From Urophycis tenuis (lineage: Eukaryota > Chordata > Actinopteri > Gadiformes > Phycidae): a stretch of DNA of 64,000 bases. Where the stretch lies: contig JAXIVH010000072.1 in NCBI GenBank assembly GCA_036785325.1, forward strand, positions 436,001 through 500,000. The letters run 5' to 3'. Positions 1 to 12,974 of this stretch are shown piece after piece; position 1 is the first letter of the stretch; the number at the start of each line of letters is the position of its first letter. A program made the position numbers and the translations under genes. The notes under the pieces were generated by a model. It was not told the DNA's origin, ran no database searches, and worked only from the letters and a program-made list of their open reading frames with translations.

Positions 1-1255
1 GCAGAATCAGAATCAGAATCAGAATTCTTTTATTTGTCATTGTCCCTAAGGTACAACGAAATTAAAAAGGCAATCACCATTTCAGTGCAGTAAGAAAAAT
101 ACAAAATACAAAATAAAAAATAAAATAAAAATAAAAATAAAAATAAATAGAAAAAATAAGCAATATAAACATATATACAAGTGGTGAGTGCACAAACTGG
201 AGGAATTTAACAGAATAAATATGCTGAAATAAATACAGATTAAATTAACAGATTAAATTGACAGATATTGCACTTGTTATAGAGGTATGGAGGTACAGTA
301 TCTATAGGTATTAGTGCAAGTTGCAGTTCAGTATTTTAACAGCTTTGGGGAAAAAGCTGTTCTGTATTCTGCTGGTTCTGCCCTTGATAGACCTGTAGCG
401 TCTCTCCGAGGGCAGCAGGTCAAACAGGGCAGAGGCAGGGTGGGAGCTGTCTTTGGTGATGGTTTGTGCTCTGCTTAGGCAGTGGGAGGTGTAGATGTCC
501 ATCAGGGAGGGGAGAGGGCAGCCAATGATTCTCTGTGCTGCCTAAACTACTCTGTGCAGCCTCTCCCTGTCTGCAGCTGTGCAGCTGCTATACCAGACAG
601 TGATGCAGTATGTCAGCAGGCACTCGATGGATGAACGGTAGAAGGTCCGAAGCAGGTTGGAGTTGAGGTTATACTTCCTGAGGACTCTCAGGAAGTGTAG
701 CCGCTGCTGAGCCTTCTTTATGATTGTGGTGATGTACTCTGACCAGGAGATGTTGGCAGAGATGAGGACGCCGAGAAACCTGGAGGTGTTGACCCTCTCC
801 ACGAGCTCGCCGTTGATGTGAAGGGGGGCTGGTTCAGTGCTGTGCTTCCTGAAGTCAATGATGATCTCGCTGGTTTTCTTTGTGTTCAGGGCGAGGTTGT
901 TCTCTGAACACCAGGCAGCCAGCTTCAGGACCTCCTCCCTGTAGGCAGCCTCGTCACCCCTGGAGATCAGTCCCACCACTGCAGTGTCATCAGCAAACTT
1001 GACGATGAGGTTGTCTTTGTGGGCCGGTCTGCAGTCGTGGGTGTAGAGGCAGTAAAGGAGGGGGCTCAGCACACAGCCCTGTGGGGAGCCAATGCTCAGC
1101 ATGCGGGTGGAGGAGAAGTGGGGGCCAAGTCTCACAGTCTGGGGTCGGTCGGTTAAGAAGTCCTTAATCCAGGCACATGTGAGGGGGGGAAGGCCGAGAG
1201 TGACCAGTTTTGTAGTGAGTCTGTCCGGGATTATGGTATTGAAGGCGGAACTGTA
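1..1255 (-). mobile_element. 5'-truncated L2/CR1-group LINE, 3' half of reverse transcriptase
   Basis: On the minus strand the sequence reads as the second half of a non-LTR reverse transcriptase. It is open from about 1250 down to 311 apart from one in-frame TAG at 542-544. Recognisable blocks are the SPQG turn, the catalytic FADDT box and the thumb motif FLGVLIS. The 3' end is at the window start, where a TTCTGA-type hexamer is iterated after an AATAAAAG block, the usual tail of this LINE group. The 5' end breaks off at about 1255 upstream of the RT palm start (SSAFNTI). It is a dead copy; the clade assignment is from motif style only. Confidence 0.85.
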
Positions 1256-1630
1256 TATATAACTGCTTTATTTGACTGGCAATATAAATAATCAATATAA
1301 AACACAGCTAATATATAATATAGATAATAATAATAATAATAATATAGAATCAAATGCATCATTTTAAATAACTCCTTTTAAATATACTCAATGACCAATC
1401 AAATGTATCCAAATAGACACATCTAATACTGAATTTCCAATCTAATAAATCCTGAAACAACAATCAGACAGCACATTTGTGACTAGATTCTGTATGAGTC
1501 AGATGTATTAGAAGAACCATATACCATTAGAAGAACCATAGAGAGTGGGGATGAGTGAGGGTGAGGGAGACACAAGACAAAAGTTTTCAGAAGGAAAAAA
1601 AAGTCACTGATCATTAGGATTTTACACAGT

Positions 1631-1742
1631 TCATCAACACTATGGTTACGGTCCTAATGTATTGAGGAGAAGGACCATAACCAAATTGTTGGTTACAGTC
1701 CTTCTCCTCTGTACATTAGGACCGTGAACATAGTTTTGATGA
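1631..1742. repeat. Near-perfect 54-bp inverted repeat (hairpin)
   Basis: The arms 1631-1685 and 1688-1742 are reverse complements with only a few mismatches and almost no loop. It lies in AT-rich DNA between the LINE and the palindromic transposon. It may be the core of a small MITE; no flanking duplication was identified. Confidence 0.7.
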
Positions 1743-1810
1743 AACCTTGGTTATTGTCCTAATTCATTGAGAAGTATATAATGTGCATTCTATAAGTCAT
1801 GCAGCATTTG

Positions 1811-3277
1811 TATGGAAGCGAATCGTGACCAAAATTTAAATGAAAATGCATTTGCAGAAATGCTTTTTCATTTTAAGAATGTGACTGCTTTATTTGACTC
1901 ATAAATAAAATTAATAATCAATCATCCTATTTGCATTTGCATTTTCTTCTTCAAGACTGCACATGTATGCCATAATCAAAAAGAAAACAAAGCGGACATT
2001 GCTTTTTCGTTTTCGTGGTCTGCACCGCAAAATACTGCCCACAACTCGAAAACGAAAAAGCAATCTGAGCGGCGCAGGAGAGTGACGTCAGTAGCCGCTC
2101 TTGTTCAGCTCCCTGCTGACCGTGCTACCCATCTTGTACGGTAGGGGGCGGTGTGCACGTTTGCCATATGGACGCATCGCAGATCAAGGCGCTCCCTGAG
2201 ATTGTCCAAACATTATTAGAACTAGCTGACCAGGTGGAGTCTAATATTATATCTGAGTCTGATGCCCGTGACCGAGTTGAACAGGTAATAGAAGCTTGGC
2301 TGCATACTCTGCCGTCACAGATTCAGAGGTTAACGAGGTTGCCTTAGTTAACCTCTCTTCAGTCCTGGAACGACTGGATGCTGTGGAGCCTCAAATGGGA
2401 CGAGGACGACCAGCCATCAACATCCCGTTCGAGGCAATAGAAAACTATTTATTAAATGGTTTCAAAGTGAAGGAAATAGTGGAGCTGTTCGGCGTAAGCC
2501 ACCAGACCATCTGTCGGAGGATGCAAAGCAACGGATTGAGGTATTGCCTCGAACGGGATGTTGATGGCTGGTCGTCCTCGTCACCACGGGCATCAGACTC
2601 AGATATAATATTAGACTCCACCTGGTCAGCTAGTTCTAATAATGTTTGGACAATCTCAGGGAGCGCCTTGATCTGCGATGCGTCCATATGGCAAACGTGC
2701 ACACCGCCCCCTACCGTACAAGATGGGTAGCACGGTCAGCAGGGAGCTGAACAAGAGCGGCTACTGACGTCACTCTCCTGCGCCGCTCAGATTGCTTTTT
2801 CGTTTTCGAGTTGTGGGCAGTATTTTGCGGTGCAGACCACGAAAACGAAAAAGCAATGTCCGCTTTGTTTTCTTTTTGATTATGGCATACATGTGCAGTC
2901 TTGAAGAAGAAAATGCAAATGCAAATAGGATGATTGATTATTAATTTTATTTATGAGTCAAATAAAGCAGTCACATTCTAAAAATTAAAAAGCATTTTTG
3001 CAAATGCATTTGAATTTTCAAATGTTACATTTCAAATTGAATTTTGGTTTCTATTTGCTGGGGCATATTTTGAAAATTAAATCTCAAATGTATTTTTCTT
3101 TTTCATTTTAATTAAGTGAATGAATGAGCAGTCTTGAAGGAGAAAATGCAAATGCAAATAGGATGATTGATTATCAATTTTATTTATGAGTCAAATAAAG
3201 CAGTCACATTCTTAAAATGAAAAAGCATTTCTGCAAATGCATTTTCATTTAAATTTTGGTCACGATTCGCTTCCATA
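1811..3277. mobile_element. Palindromic non-autonomous DNA transposon (IS3EU-like) with 6-bp TSD
   Basis: The two ends are inverted repeats beginning TATGGAAGCGAATCGTGACC, flanked by identical 6-bp duplications CATTTG at 1805-1810 and 3278-3283. Almost the whole element is a palindrome: 1811-2268 plus 2402-2440 reappear inverted at 2541-3277, around a unique loop of about 100 bp. Each arm carries the start of the same transposase gene, so the two starts face each other. The right arm lacks about 130 bp present in the left arm (2269-2401). It also has a tandem duplication of a terminal segment (about 2897-3008 and 3130-3243). A 6-bp TSD and TA-ended termini fit the IS3EU superfamily as I know it; that assignment is inference. 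Confidence 0.8.
2153..2540 (+). pseudogene. Transposase N-terminal fragment with helix-turn-helix
   Basis: Two overlapping open segments on the plus strand give a start region (MDASQIKALPEIVQ) and then a helix-turn-helix-like stretch. The stretch runs from GRGRPAINIPFEAI through VKEIVELFGVSHQTICRRM. This GRPxxxI...I..LLGVS..T..RRM layout is known from the N-terminal part of integrase-type transposases in fish. The two segments are in different frames, and the catalytic DDE domain is absent. The first segment is repeated, inverted, at 2585-2702 on the minus strand. It is a broken gene without expected function. Confidence 0.6.
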
Positions 3278-3324
3278 CATTTGTGTCTAACAGGGCACTC
3301 ATTATTATTAAAGAGCAAGTGGAC

Positions 3325-3405
3325 CCTATAAAAATGTGTTTATAAACACTATAAAATGTGTTTATAAACACTATAAAATGTGTTTATAAACACTATAAAA
3401 TGTGT
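3325..3405. repeat. Short 22-bp tandem repeat, about 3.5 copies
   Basis: The unit contains TGTGTTTATAAACACTATAAAA and is itself partly palindromic (TGTTTATAAACA). It sits between the palindromic transposon and the long satellite. Confidence 0.85.
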
Positions 3406-3528
3406 TTTGGCGAAGGGTTCTATGGCAGAGGGGGACATTTAACGGCCCACGGCAATTTTGTGATTTTTTTTTGTAGCTTTTATGCGTATGACCATTATAA
3501 TGAGCGATGTTGTGTATGAAGTGTGCCG

Positions 3529-5768
3529 TGTGGTGTTATACAGATCAACTTAACCCTCTCTCACACACTGTGGTGTTATACAGATCAACTTAACCCTCTC
3601 TCAGACACTGTGGTGTTATACAGATCAACTTAACCCTCTCTCAGACACTGTGGTGTTATACAGATCAACTTAACCCTCTCTCAGACACTGTGGTGTTATA
3701 CAGATCAACTTAACCCTCTCTCAGACACTGTGGTGTTATACAGATCAACTTAACCCTCTCTCACACACTGTGGTGTTATACAGATCAACTTAACCCTCTC
3801 TCAGACACTGTGGTGTTATACAGATCAACTTAACCCTCTCTCAGACACTGTGGTGTTATACAGATCAACTTAACCCTCTCTCAGACACTGTGGTGTTATA
3901 CAGATAAACTTAACCCTCTCTCAGACACTGTGGTGTTATACAGATCAACTTAACCCTCTCTCAGACACTGTGGTGTTATACAGATCAACTTAACCCTCTC
4001 TCAGACACTGTGGTGTTATACAGATCAACTTAACCCTCTCTCAGACACTGTGGTGTTATACAGATCAACTTAACCCTCTCTCAGACACTGTGGTGTTATA
4101 CAGATCAACTTAACCCTCTCTCAGACACTGTGGTGTTATACAGATCAACTTAACCCTCTCTCAGACACTGTGGTGTTATACAGATCAACTTAACCCTCTC
4201 TCAGACACTGTGGTGTTATACAGATCAACTTAACCCTCTCTCACACACTGTGGTGTTATACAGATCAACTTAACCCTCTCTCAGACACTGTGGTGTTATA
4301 CAGATCAACTTAACCCTCTCTCAGACACTGTGGTGTTATACAGATCAACTTAACCCTCTCTCAGACACTGTGGTGTTATACAGATCAACTTAACCCTCTC
4401 TCAGACACTGTGGTGTTATACAGATCAACTTAACCCTCTCTCAGACACTGTGGTGTTATACAGATCAACTTAACCCTCTCTCACACACTGTGGTGTTATA
4501 CAGATCAACTTAACCCTCTCTCAGACACTGTGGTGTTATACAGATCAACTTAACCCTCTCTCAGACACTGTGGTGTTATACAGATCAACTTAACCCTCTC
4601 TCAGACACTGTGGTGTTATACAGATCAACTTAACCCTCTCTCAGACACTGTGGTGTTATACAGATCAACTTAACCCTCTCTCACACACTGTGGTGTTATA
4701 CAGATCAACTTAACCCTCTCTTAGACACTGTGGTGTTATACAGATCAACTTAACCCTCTCTCACACACTGTGGTGTTATACAGATCAACTTAACCCTCTC
4801 TCAGACACTGTGGTGTTATACAGATCAACTTAACCCTCTCTCAGACACTGTGGTGTTATACAGATCAACTTAACCCTCTCTCACACACTGTGGTGTTATA
4901 CAGATCAACTTAACCCTCTCTCAGACACTGTGGTGTTATACAGATCAACTTAACCCTCTCTCACACACTGTGGTGTTATACAGATCAACTTAACCCTCTC
5001 TCACACACTGTGGTGTTATACAGATCAACTTAACCCTCTCTCAGACACTGTGGTGTTATACAGATCAACTTAACCCTCTCTCAGACACTGTGGTGTTATA
5101 CAGATCAACTTAACCCTCTCTCACACACTGTGGTGTTATACAGATCAACTTAACCCTCTCTCACACACTGTGGTGTTATACAGATCAACTTAACGCTCTC
5201 TCAGACACTGTGGTGTTATACAGATCAACTTAACCCTCTCTCAGACACTGTGGTGTTATACAGATCAACTTAACCCTCTCTCAGACACTGTGGTGTTATA
5301 CAGATCAACTTAACCCTCTCTCAGACACTGTGGTGTTATACAGATCAACTTAACCCTCTCTCACACACTGTGGTGTTATACAGATCAACTTAACCCTCTC
5401 TCAGACACTGTGGTGTTATACAGATCAACTTAACCCTCTCTCAGACACTGTGGTGTTATACAGATCAACTTAACCCTCTCTCAGACACTGTGGTGTTATA
5501 CAGATCAACTTAACCCTCTCTCAGACACTGTGGTGTTATACAGATCAACTTAACCCTCTCTCAGACACTGTGGTGTTATACAGATCAACTTAACCCTCTC
5601 TCAGACACTGTGGTGTTATACAGATAAACTTAACCCTCTCTCACACACTGTGGTGTTATACAGATCAACTTAACCCTCTCTCAGACACTGTGGTGTTATA
5701 CAGATCAACTTAACCCTCTCTCAGACACTGTGGTGTTATACAGATCAACTTAACCCTCTCTCAGACAC
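3529..5768. repeat. 40-bp satellite, 56 copies
   Basis: Exactly 56 uninterrupted head-to-tail copies of a 40-bp unit that starts TGTGGTGTTATACAGATCAA and contains CTTAACCCTCTCTCAGACAC. Copies are nearly identical. The main variant is TCACACAC instead of TCAGACAC, in 13 units. Rare private changes are CAGATAAA (twice), TTAGACAC (once) and TAACGCTC (once). The homogeneity points to recent expansion or ongoing gene conversion. No spacers are present, so it is not CRISPR-like. Confidence 0.97.
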
Positions 5769-5987
5769 TGCTGCCATCAGCTACCCAGGCAAAGCTCCAC
5801 ATACACACACATCCCTGCCACAGTGCCTTGGTTGTGATATCTATGAGTATACCAACAGGCTCCTCGCCATCATGAAAAGACCCCTGCATTCGATTCAGAG
5901 TGGAACAGAAAAAAAGGTTGAGAAAACGTCTGAAAAAGGGAGATTTTAGAGATGGAAGAGAGCAGAGAAAGAGGTAGAGGGCTCAAG

Positions 5988-6708
5988 GCCTGGTTATACT
6001 TCTCCGACTGCGTAATCCGTAATCCGACTGCGTAACTATGGACACCCCTCGAGCCCTCATACTTCTCCGTCGTGGTGACGGATACGCAATGCAATTTCCC
6101 GCTTGACCAGTAGGGGTCGCTACGCAAGACTGGCCATGACATTCACGCAAGTAAAAGGGAAAAAATAGTTAAGAGGGGATCAATTATTAAATAGAAAAGG
6201 GGATACATTATAAATGAAATGCTTTTAAAAGTAAAAACAGTACACAAACTAAAAAAACAAACAAAAACAAACTATTTACAACAATTTAGTGCAATATGCC
6301 ACGTCTCTAAGTTTCAAGTTCAAGTAGGTCGGCTTGCATTTTGGAGCTTTATGCGTCCATATAGTAAAGCGTATATATATAGCGTATATATAGCGTATAT
6401 ATAGCGTATAAAACGTATATATACAGTAAATGGCGCTGCCAGTGTTTACGTTGTGATAGAAGTCGATAGCGATAGAATGTGATTCATTGTGAGTCATTCA
6501 TGTGTAAATGACGTGTTTAGAGGACCAATCGCAGCCCTTGCGGTCTCCGTTGTACGTAGACGGAGTGACGGATACTTAAAAAATATTTCAGGCCGACGGA
6601 GACGACGGAGAGGCTCTCCGTCAGGCTCTCCGTCGATATAGAGGGCTCTCCGTAACTGTTAATTAACCAACGTACGGCACTTTACGCAGGAGTATAAACT
6701 AGGCTTTA
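5988..6708. mobile_element. MITE with TIRs GGCCTGGTTATACTTC / AGTATAAACTAGGC
   Basis: The left end reads GCCTGGTTATACTTCTCCG...GCGTAA, and the right end reads, inverted, GCCTAGTTTATACTCCTGCGTAA. The interior is rich in short CTCCGTC and CGTAAC motifs on both strands and holds no credible gene. The termini resemble teleost Harbinger/ISL2EU non-autonomous elements. The TSD could not be fixed. Confidence 0.6.
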
Positions 6709-6932
6709 GAAGAGGTAGAGAGAAAGATGGTTCGAAGAAGACATAGAAGCGGTGTCTGAAAAAGGGAAATCCAGTTTGAAGGAGGTCGATAGTTTATGTG
6801 GAGAATGAAGAATTAGAAAGTGAGAAATGGAATGAGTAGAGGACTGATTTGGAGGAGAATGAGAGTATTAGAGGGTTTAGAGTAGACGGGTACCAGGGCT
6901 GTTTCCTCTCTCTTCCTACCTTTCCCAAGTAC

Positions 6933-7002
6933 CTCCTGGCGCTTTTCTCTGTTCTTCAGCCTATGTTGAGCCTCCAGCAGACCACAGCTGTTGAACCCAT
7001 AC
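6933..7002 (-). CDS. dhodh: dhodh exon 4 (short)
   Basis: 70 bp after acceptor tcctatag. The first G completes the Arg codon split from exon 3, then YGFNSCGLLEAQHRLKNR follows, which matches the family. A GT donor (gtacttggg) follows CAGGAG. The continuation expected in the family (a GVNLGKNK block) is not contiguous and was not found downstream. Confidence 0.85.
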
Positions 7003-10000
7003 CTATAGGACCCAACAAAAACAGAAAATACTGAACATACTAAACAGACCATTATTTAAACCAAGCTGTAACATGACTCATCAGTTCTCTGCCTTACACG
7101 TCTGCAAAATATCCAAAATGTATTTAATATATTTATTATCTATATCCTTAAAAAAAAAAAAAAACTATTAAAACGTGAACACAAAAATGTATTAAAATAA
7201 AACGCTGTCCCTCAAGATTTTAGTTGTCTTTCGTTTCTCAATTCATCATAACCCAAATGGAGTTTGAAAAACATCAACATGCATTTCAATTAACATCATT
7301 AAACATGGATTTCAGAGGCAGCCCTGACTCCATCACAATGGCAGTGATGGATTAAAACACACAAATGTGGCTGAAGTGTAGCAAAACTGTAATTTGATGC
7401 AGGCTTAATGTAGTCATATGTGTGTGAGCATGCATATGAGTACATTGATCATTGCCGTTTTATTTGCATTCAAAAGGGGAAGATGATATCTACAGGCCTA
7501 GCTAACGGAAGAGAGCCGTAATATAAACTAGACATGCCCATATGAGCATTTTATGAAGAAAACATGTAGTTGCATGAGCCAAATTGTTGTATGCGCAATT
7601 TTCCCTGAGCATGCCAACATGCTAATGCTAGCAAGGCTAATAAGAATGAATGCCAAGTTTCAACTCCTGGGCCACTTTGAAGCGAGCTTGTGATTGACTG
7701 AATAATGGGACTGATCAGTTACCATTGAAGTGGTACTTGCATATTTTTTAGACCCGCTTACACACAGCTTTTATACTTATATGAACTTTGACAACTGAAA
7801 CCCTCTGCTTTGGATACAAGTGTTAGTTAGAAAATAAATGTAACACGATGAGCACCTGCAAAGTGGGGATTTTATATTGACACTGTGAACTATCGACAGA
7901 AAACTTTCCAAATTACCTAAATGTCTAATTACCTAATGTCTTTGACGGGCCCGCCAAGTTTCAAGTCACTGAGCTACTCTGCAGTGGACTTGTGATAAAT
8001 GGAATAATGTTGTCTGCTTAATTGTACTTGCACATAACAATTTTTAACCGAATCAACAAATAAAAAAATACCTAAGGTTGGCATGACTAAGGAGCATGTA
8101 TAATACATTGTGTTGCCAAATGGGGCGGGGGTGTGGCCATTTAGGTTTGACTATATACAATATATACAACTATATACAATACATCCAACTCCAATAATGT
8201 CTCACCGGTGATCTGTACAATGTGGATGCACAAGATTTTATTGAACCGGAATATGTGTAACCCACAGAAGACATTTCACATTGTGCATACCACAATTAGG
8301 GCTGGGCAATATGGCTGAAAACTGTATCACGATATTGTGTTTCAAGTGTTTCATATCGGTCGATATCGATAATTATTGATCATTTGTCTGACCTATTTAA
8401 AAGTAGTACCAGGAGAAAAATATCCTAATTTTAATTTAAATTTAAATTCAAATAAATGTAAATTTGTATTTTACACATACACACACTAACCTTCCTCTGA
8501 TTGTAGGCAGACAGGGAAAAGGAATGTCAACACAACCATGGAAAACACTCAAATATAAACATAAGTCTGAATGAAAATTAAAATCACTGGGCAAATCAGA
8601 CCACTGCTTGATACTACTGTCTCCTATATACAAGCCTCTTGTGAGGAGACAGCCCATCACCACCAGGGCTGTGCAGCAGTGGTCTGAGGAGGCTGAGGAG
8701 GCCCTGAGGGAGTGCTACAGGACAACAGACTTGGGGATGTTTCAGGAAGACTACGGTGACGACATTGAGGGTCTCACTCAATGCGTCACAGACTATATAA
8801 AGTTCTGTGAGGAGAGTGTTGTCCCCACCAAGAAGGTCCGCTGCTTCCCCAACAGCAAACCCTGGATCAACAGGGACATCAAAGTCCTGTTGAACCGGAA
8901 GAACAACAAACCAAAGACTTATGCCAGGGCTCTTTTTCTTGATTTTTCATCTGCATTTAACACCATTCAGCCAGACATACTTCTATCTAAAATGATTAAG
9001 TTTCAGATTAACCCATATCTTATTCACTGGTACTTTTCCTTTCTCACGAACAGGGCTCAGTTAGTCAAGGTAAATGACACACTGTCCACTTCTAATAGCA
9101 CCGATGTTGGAGTACCCCAGGGCTGTATAAGCTCCCCTGTGTACCCTGTACACCTCAGACTGCACCACCAACGTGCCAAATCAATATCTTTTAACATATT
9201 CTGATGACTCCACCCTAGTCACCCTATTCACCCAATCGGAGGATCATACACTGTACCAGGGCAATGTGGATTGGTTAATTGAATGGAGTGATAATAACTC
9301 CCTCATTATTAACACGGTGAAGAGGAAATCATTCTTAGAAAACCATCCAATCTCCAACTGCCCCCAGTGACGATCCACCATTCAGAAATCAGTCGAGTCC
9401 CAACTTACAAATAGCTGGGTGTCACGATAGAGCAAAATCTATCATGGACCCATCATATAGAATTTACCTGTAAAAAGATATAACAGCGTATCTATTTCCT
9501 GCGGAGATTAAGATAATTTGGAGCTAGCACCCAAATAATCTCTGTTCTTTACGTCATTCAGAGTGTTATGCTTTATTGCAGCACAGTCTGGCAGAGTAGC
9601 CTTTCTCTTAAAGATAAGGCAAAACTTCAGCATCAAATCAAAATCTGTTCAAAGATTATTGGACTGCCTGTAGCACACCTCTTCCAGGAGTCCCACAACA
9701 AAAGCATGCTCAGGCTGGCCAGATATATTTCCACTGACATCTCACACATTCAACACCAAGAATATCAGCTACTGCCTTCAAACAGGCGCTTTAGAGTTCC
9801 TTCTTTCAACCACAACAGACTCAGACGCTTCTTTATACATCAATCAATCATTCTGTTAAACCAGCAACATTAAGGACGAGTGCAATATTTATTCATGTAA
9901 ACAATGTCTCCAAGTGATGTATGAATATGTATGTTTTTGTCCTCTGTCATGCTTGATATTGTTATTTGTGGTTATAAGTTCTCATGTTTGTCTGTTGATG

Positions 10001-12943
10001 CTGTTGATGTTTTACCTGTACTGTATGCCCTAATGTCGGTCTGTTTGTGCTATATGTTTACATATATGTATACTGTATGTCCTCCCTTTTCCTTAAATAA
10101 GTATTTGCCCATGGACGCAAAAAGAATTTCAGTGCAAACTGACGATAAAGTAGTATCGTATCGTATCGTAAGAGGAGAGCCTTCATGGCAGGAGACAATG
10201 AGGACACACAGAGGAAACTACAAAGAGCTGCGGGAACTGAGGAGGGCTAAAGACTGCTACAAGAACAGAATAACCCCGGAGAGGTGCAGGCGGGGGTGAG
10301 AACCATCACTGGCATGAAAAATGCTGGAGGAATACAGGAGGGGATAAAGGAACGGGCGGACGAGCTAAACCTGTTTGTTGTTTTTTTACAGATTTGACTC
10401 ACCAATTGGGGCCAGACCAACACCCCATCCCCCCTCCTGCACTACTCACGTCTCTGCTGCACCACAAGACCCGGACATGGCAGCCTTTGCACCTCCCCTC
10501 CCAGCACCACCCTCTCTCTCTCTTGGCAGGAGTGTTTACGCATCTTTTCGGCCTCTCTGAGGCTGAAAAAGGTGCAAACTCTCTGGAAGACATCCTGCGT
10601 AGCTTGCTTTACAGAGCTTACACACACCTGGAGAGGCCGCAGAGCATGGTGAGGATCATGTTCTTCGACTTCTCCAGTGCTTTCGACACCGTCCAGCCAG
10701 TCCGGCTGGCTGAGAAGCTCCAAGTGATGCAGGTGGATCCTGACACGGTAGCATGGATTACGAACTACCTCACGGACAGGCCGCAGTATGTCAGGCTGCG
10801 ACACTGCTTGTCAGACATGGTGACAAGCAACACCAGCACACCCCAGGGAACTGTACTTTCACCGTTTTTGTTCACCCTCTACACCTCGGATTTCTGCTAC
10901 AACTCCCGAACATGCCACCTGCAGAAGTTCTCTGATGACTCCTCCATTGTTGGATGCATCACAGACAACGAGGAGGAGGAGTACAGGGAACTAGTTAAGA
11001 ACGTTGTGGGATGCTGTGAAGGGGACCACCTTCAGCTCAACATCGGGAAAACCAAGGAGCTGGTGGTGGACATCCGGCGCAGAAAGAGTCCCCCAATACC
11101 TATTGCCAGTAACGGGGAGGAGGTGGAAATGGACACCTACAAGTTCCTTGGGGTACATCTAAACAATAAACTGGACTGGTCAGATAACATTGAGGCCCTC
11201 TACAGGAAGAGACAGAATAGGCTGTTCTTCCTGAGGAGGCTCAGATCTTTCAATGTGTGCACTAGGCTGCTACGGATGTTCTACCAGTCTGTGGTAGCCA
11301 GTGGGCATCAGGAGCGGAGGTGCCAGCAAGCTGAATAAGCTGGTGAGGAAGGCGAGCTTTGTGGTGTGGATGAAGCTGGACTGTGTGGAGGCGGTGACAG
11401 AGAGGAGGATGAGGGGGAAGCTGCAGGAGATCCTGGACAACCCCTCTCACCCTCTCTATGCCGAGCTGAGGCAACTCAGGAGCACGTTCAGCCACAGGCT
11501 CACTCAGCCACGTGCCTCAAAGTGCTTGGGGGGCTCTTTCATCCCATCAACTGTCAGACTTTACAACACCTCAACCGCCCGCTCCCAACGTCTCGGAAGC
11601 CCCAACGTCTCGGAAGCCCCAACACCTCCTTCTCAACCTGATTATGGACTAAACCACACACCTCAGGACAGTTGTTTAAACCTTGTTATATATTTATTTT
11701 TTCCATTACCTCAGAAACCCTGCACATTGGCACATTTATATTTATAGTTATACTTAGTCATATTTACTTTATTTAAGCACAGGTCACCTTCAACGGACAG
11801 TTACATGTATATAGTATGTCTATCTATGTATGTCTATATACTGTATATATATGTATATATGTCTATCTATGTCTATATGCAATTTCCCTCAGGGATCATT
11901 AAAGTACGTCTGTCTGTCTGTCTGTCTATCTTGCTCTAATTGTTTTTTATTATAACTTTAGTTCAAATTGGTAAATTTATTGTATATACACTCTTGTTTT
12001 CATACTCTTTTCCCACTGTACTGCTGGTCACTGTGAATTTCTCCTATGGGGGATTAATAAAGGACTATCTTATTTTATCTTATCACTGACCGGCAACTTA
12101 TTGGAATGTCACTCAACAACCGTAGGATGACATCAAGTGACCTACAAAAAGAATGGCAAATGGCAGCTGGGGTGAAGTGCACAGCGAGAACGCTTCAAAA
12201 CAGGCTCTGAAGGGCAGGGATGAAGTCGTACAAAGCTAGAAAAAAGCCCTTCATCAATGAGAAACAAAGAAGAGCCAGGCTGAGGTTGGCAAAAGATTAT
12301 AAGGATTGGACCATAGAGGACAGGAATAAGGTCATCTTCTCTGATGAGTCCAATGTTCAGCTGTCAGTGTCTCGCACCCACTGTGAGATTTGGTGGCGGA
12401 TCGGTGATGATTTTGGGGTGCTTCAAGTGCTGGAATCGGGCACATTTGTCTTTGCGAAGGACGAATGGATCAAGCCATGTACAAGGTCATCCTGAAAGAA
12501 AACTTGCTTCAGTCTGCTCTGACAGTGTTCCGCAACTCTGACTCTGCTTTTTTTTAGCAGGAGAATGCTCCATGCCACACAACCAGGTCAATCAAGGTGT
12601 GGATGAAATCAGACAGATGTTTATTGCCAAGTAGGTTTGCCCATACATATTTGACTTGGTGGTTGGTGTGCAACAGTAAACAATCAACAATAACAATAGA
12701 CAATAACAATCAACAAGCAACACTATGGGGTTTTTAAAAAGGACAGAAAAGAAGGACCACCAGATCAAGACCCTGTCATGGCCAGCACAATCTCCAGACC
12801 TGAAACCCACTGAAAACCTCTGGAATGTGATCAAGAGGAAGATAGATGGTCACAAGTAGGGCTGGGTTGAAAAGATCGATCCGCCGATTTTAAATCGATT
12901 CTCATTTTAATTCCCACAGATCGATTCGTACGTCCAAAGATCG

Positions 12944-12974
<31 letters not shown>

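Noticed and set aside
2296..2730. Host helix-turn-helix regulator
   Set aside because: The frame lies inside a TSD-flanked palindromic transposon and its second half is the inverted arm, so it is a transposase fragment.
3529..5768. CRISPR-like regular repeats
   Set aside because: Units are directly adjacent with no unique spacers, and the genome is vertebrate; it is a satellite.
6219..6497. Short open frames inside the MITE at 6 kb
   Set aside because: AT-rich, overlapping on both strands, no homology; chance frames.
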